Assembly: GCA_964482205.1 (NCBI GenBank)
Contig: CAYZWI010000011.1
Coordinates: forward strand, 1 to 64,000
DNA length: 64,000 nt
Reading direction: 5' to 3'
From: JAZDGX01 sp964482205
GTDB lineage: Bacteria; Eisenbacteria; RBG-16-71-46; CAIMUX01; WJJG01
The position numbers and the translations under genes were made by a program. Below the pieces are notes generated by a model. It was given only the letters and a program-made list of their open reading frames with translations. It had not been told where the DNA came from and ran no database searches. Positions 62,191-64,000 of the stretch are shown here, piece after piece (position 1 is the stretch's first letter; each line of letters starts with the position of its first letter).

Positions 62191-63369
62191 CTATCGACGC
62201 GGTTCCGCCGCCGACAACTCGGCGGAAACCGTGGATCCCCTGTGGGCAGGCTCGCGCTCGCTCTTCGACTTCTCGCCCTCATGCCCCTCGCCTTCCTCGT
62301 GCGGCAGCACCTGCAGGATGTAGACGGTGCTGAGCAGCGTGAAGACCAGCGCCTGCACGGTGCTCATCAGCAGCGAGAGCAGAATGAAGGGCAGGTGCAG
62401 CGGAAGTCCGACCGGCAGATGCGTGAACGCGAGCACCGCGATCCCCAGCCCGGCGAACACGCCGATCAGCACATCCTCGCCCAGGATATTGCCGAACAGT
62501 CGCAACGAAAGACTCACCGGCCGGGCGAGCTCGCTGATGATGTGCAGCGGCAGCATCAAGGGGACGAGCAGCCAGCCGACGATGTCTTGCGGATCGCCGG
62601 CCAGGTGGCGCAAGTATCCGAGCAGCCCCAGCCCGCGAATCCCGATCCACTGCACATACAGAAACACGCACACCGCGAGCGCCGCGGTCGTGTTGAGGCG
62701 CGAGGTAGGCGACTTCATCAGCGGCACGAGGCCGAAGAGATTCATGAACCAGATGTAGACGAAGAGCGTGCCGAGGAAGGGCACATAGCGTTCGCCCTGC
62801 GGACCGAGAATGCCGACGATGAAACCGCGAAAACCGTCGATGAACGCTTCGACGACATTCTGCACGCGGCCGGGCACGAGCTTCATGCGCCGCGCGCCCA
62901 GACGGGCCACGACAATCAGGATGAGACCGACGAGCAGCGCATAGACGACATCCTGGAAGCGGTTCAGCGTGCGCAGCCATTCGGGCGGCTCGGCCGCTAC
63001 TCCTCCCGGCCCTTCCCGCGTGGCGGCCTTGTAGATGAGATGAATGAGCGATGGCAACTCGGGCGGCTCTTCGGAGTGGGCCTTGGAATGAGCCTGCGGT
63101 TGAACCTGGGCCTGGGCGCTCTCGCGCGCAGGGTCCACCGTCGCTTGCGCGGTTTCGCCGCCAGCCGGCACGGAACCTTCGTGCGAGGCGCCGGCGCTTG
63201 CGTGCGCCTCTTCGGCCCACGCGGCATCACTGAGATGCGCGCATGCGGTGAACATCCACTCCGCAGGCGCGCCAAAGATGATCAACGCGCTCGCAAACAC
63301 CATGAACAGCGCGAGCGGCGCACGACGCTCACGCCTCGGGAAGCTTCGTGTCGCACGCCGGCGCATCAT
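62191..63369 (-). CDS. atpB: F1Fo ATP synthase a subunit with extended N-terminus
   Basis: 392 residues, against about 240-290 in most bacteria. The ATG at 63369 overlaps the upstream stop (ATGA). Starts with a signal-like hydrophobic segment (APLALFMVFASALIIFGAP), followed by an acidic/Gln/His-rich stretch to about residue 105. The conserved core has FVYIWFMNLFGLVPL, SELARPVSLSLRLFGNILGE (essential Arg) and ALVFTLLSTVYILQVL, then a charged C-terminal tail. Provides the half-channels for ion flow past the c ring. Long, signal-bearing a subunits are typical of FCB-group bacteria (family knowledge). Confidence 0.95.
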   Translation of the reverse strand: MMRRRATRSFPRRERRAPLALFMVFASALIIFGAPAEWMFTACAHLSDAAWAEEAHASAGASHEGSVPAGGETAQATVDPARESAQAQVQPQAHSKAHSEEPPELPSLIHLIYKAATREGPGGVAAEPPEWLRTLNRFQDVVYALLVGLILIVVARLGARRMKLVPGRVQNVVEAFIDGFRGFIVGILGPQGERYVPFLGTLFVYIWFMNLFGLVPLMKSPTSRLNTTAALAVCVFLYVQWIGIRGLGLLGYLRHLAGDPQDIVGWLLVPLMLPLHIISELARPVSLSLRLFGNILGEDVLIGVFAGLGIAVLAFTHLPVGLPLHLPFILLSLLMSTVQALVFTLLSTVYILQVLPHEEGEGHEGEKSKSEREPAHRGSTVSAELSAAEPRR

Positions 63370-63893
63370 CGGCTCTCCGCTTCCTTGGAAGAGAGAAGAA
63401 CCGCATCGCACGCGCGCGTGTTCGAGCGAGGCGAGCCTTCATCGTCCTCGCGTGGCGCTGCTTTGCCCGCGGTGCGTCCGCCGAAGAGTCCGCTTTGCAC
63501 CAACGCGCGCCCCGCGGCTTTGAGCACGATCACGACCAGCGGCAGCGAAAAGCCGATCATGACGGCGGCGGCGTTCGTCTTGCGCCAGATCAGAAGCAGC
63601 GCGAGACCGCCGTACACGAGGGGCATCTTGAGCGCGAGCACGGAGAGAATCGTGCCCCACCGCCTCTGGCCGAGCCGCACGACTTCACGAATGAGAACGG
63701 TGAGGAAGACGAGATTCAACGCGCCGATCACCGCGCCGCCGGAAAAGGAAAGCGTCCAGTACCAGCCACGGTACACCGCGGCCGCGAGCGCGATCAACAC
63801 GCCCAGCCACGCCGTCGTGACGAGCACGCGGCGCACGAACGAGAGATCATCGCTTCTCCCGCGTTCCATGGAAACGGGCGCGTCAGAGCTCAT
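63366..63893 (-). CDS. AtpI-type ATP synthase accessory membrane protein
   Basis: 175 residues with four hydrophobic segments (VLVTTAWLGVLIALAAAV, GAVIGALNLVFLTVLI, TILSVLALKMPLVYGGLALL, AVMIGFSLPLVVIVLKA) and a charged tail. Size, topology and position match the ATP synthase I family encoded at the start of atp operons, implicated in c-ring assembly and Mg2+ or Ca2+ handling. Overlaps both neighbours (11 nt with the gene above, 4 nt with atpB), so the first three operon genes are tightly coupled. Confidence 0.8.
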   Translation of the reverse strand: MSSDAPVSMERGRSDDLSFVRRVLVTTAWLGVLIALAAAVYRGWYWTLSFSGGAVIGALNLVFLTVLIREVVRLGQRRWGTILSVLALKMPLVYGGLALLLIWRKTNAAAVMIGFSLPLVVIVLKAAGRALVQSGLFGGRTAGKAAPREDDEGSPRSNTRACDAVLLSSKEAESR

Positions 63894-64000
63894 CGAAATC
63901 CCGCCTGGCGCGTTTCAGGAGGCGAAGCATCTCCCGGACGCCGGCCACGAAACCCAGGGCGAGGAACACGAGGCGAAGGACCTGGCCCGTGTGCAGCCAG
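63883..64000 (-). CDS. AtpZ/AtpI-family protein, 3' part
   Basis: Only the last 38 residues lie in the window. The frame starting at 63999 reads WLHTGQVLRLVFLALGFVAG then VREMLRLLKRARRDFDEL and stops with TGA at 63885-63883. A single hydrophobic helix ending in G-F-x-A-G, then a basic helix, is the C-terminal half of the small AtpZ/AtpI-family proteins that open many atp operons. Truncated by the window edge. Confidence 0.7.
   Translation of the reverse strand, partial: WLHTGQVLRLVFLALGFVAGVREMLRLLKRARRDFDEL

Overview
The window is about 64 kb of GC-rich bacterial DNA with long gene-sparse spacers. The gene content suggests an uncultivated Gram-negative of the FCB/'Candidatus Eisenbacteria' kind. 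The evidence is four secreted proteins with FlgD-like/T9SS-type C-terminal tails, a gingipain-type (C25) peptidase, an ATP synthase a subunit with a long signal-bearing N-terminus, a mitochondrial/spirochaete-type EF-G, and Wzz/Wza-like polysaccharide genes. The taxon is inferred from content; no marker search was possible.

Layout. 0.1-6 kb: secreted or surface proteins (DUF2330, a polycationic DUF6515-like protein, a beta-helix protein, a Cys-rich protein). 6.4-13.6 kb: a minus-strand operon for a NuoEFG/HydBC-like electron-bifurcation-type oxidoreductase, headed by a response-regulator-like gene whose phospho-acceptor Asp is replaced by Ala. 13.9-19.2 kb: tRNA-His, a zinc-ribbon protein, hisS, an FG-GAP-type surface protein and a nitrilase-family enzyme. 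19.3-22.5 kb: a barrel protein, a lipoprotein and tRNA-Ser. 22.5-28.6 kb: a secreted protein gene bracketed by long inverted repeats, a protein with a 26-residue GDDxY repeat, and a purine permease. 28.6-33.7 kb: a Rieske/FAD reductase, then a B12-type radical SAM gene coupled to a membrane glycosyltransferase. 33.8-39.1 kb: two large secreted proteins (beta-propeller, C25 peptidase). 39.5-43.9 kb: two convergent sulfatase-fold lipoproteins without the sulfatase nucleophile signature. 43.9-47.1 kb: ilvE plus a compact peptide-modification (RiPP) locus. 47.4-51.3 kb: nitroreductase, RecA/KaiC-like ATPase, EF-G, RRM protein. 51.7-56.2 kb: polysaccharide export and ligation genes. 56.2-64 kb: a full F-type ATP synthase operon read leftwards, with wzz coupled to its last gene.

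The strongest candidate for an undescribed system is the RiPP locus at 45.1-47.1 kb. It has a 48-residue precursor ending NILCCDCSSLN, a radical SAM enzyme with a Cys-rich C-terminal region, and a stand-alone PqqD-like recognition protein, all on one strand, with a two-tier hairpin between precursor and enzyme gene. A second unexplained signal is a pair of intergenic elements of about 150 nt (6088-6238 and, inverted, 26819-26974). They share three collinear sequence blocks but are closed by perfect inverted repeats of unrelated sequence, as expected of a structured RNA or a folded mobile repeat.

All family assignments come from reading motifs by eye; no database search or folding program was run.
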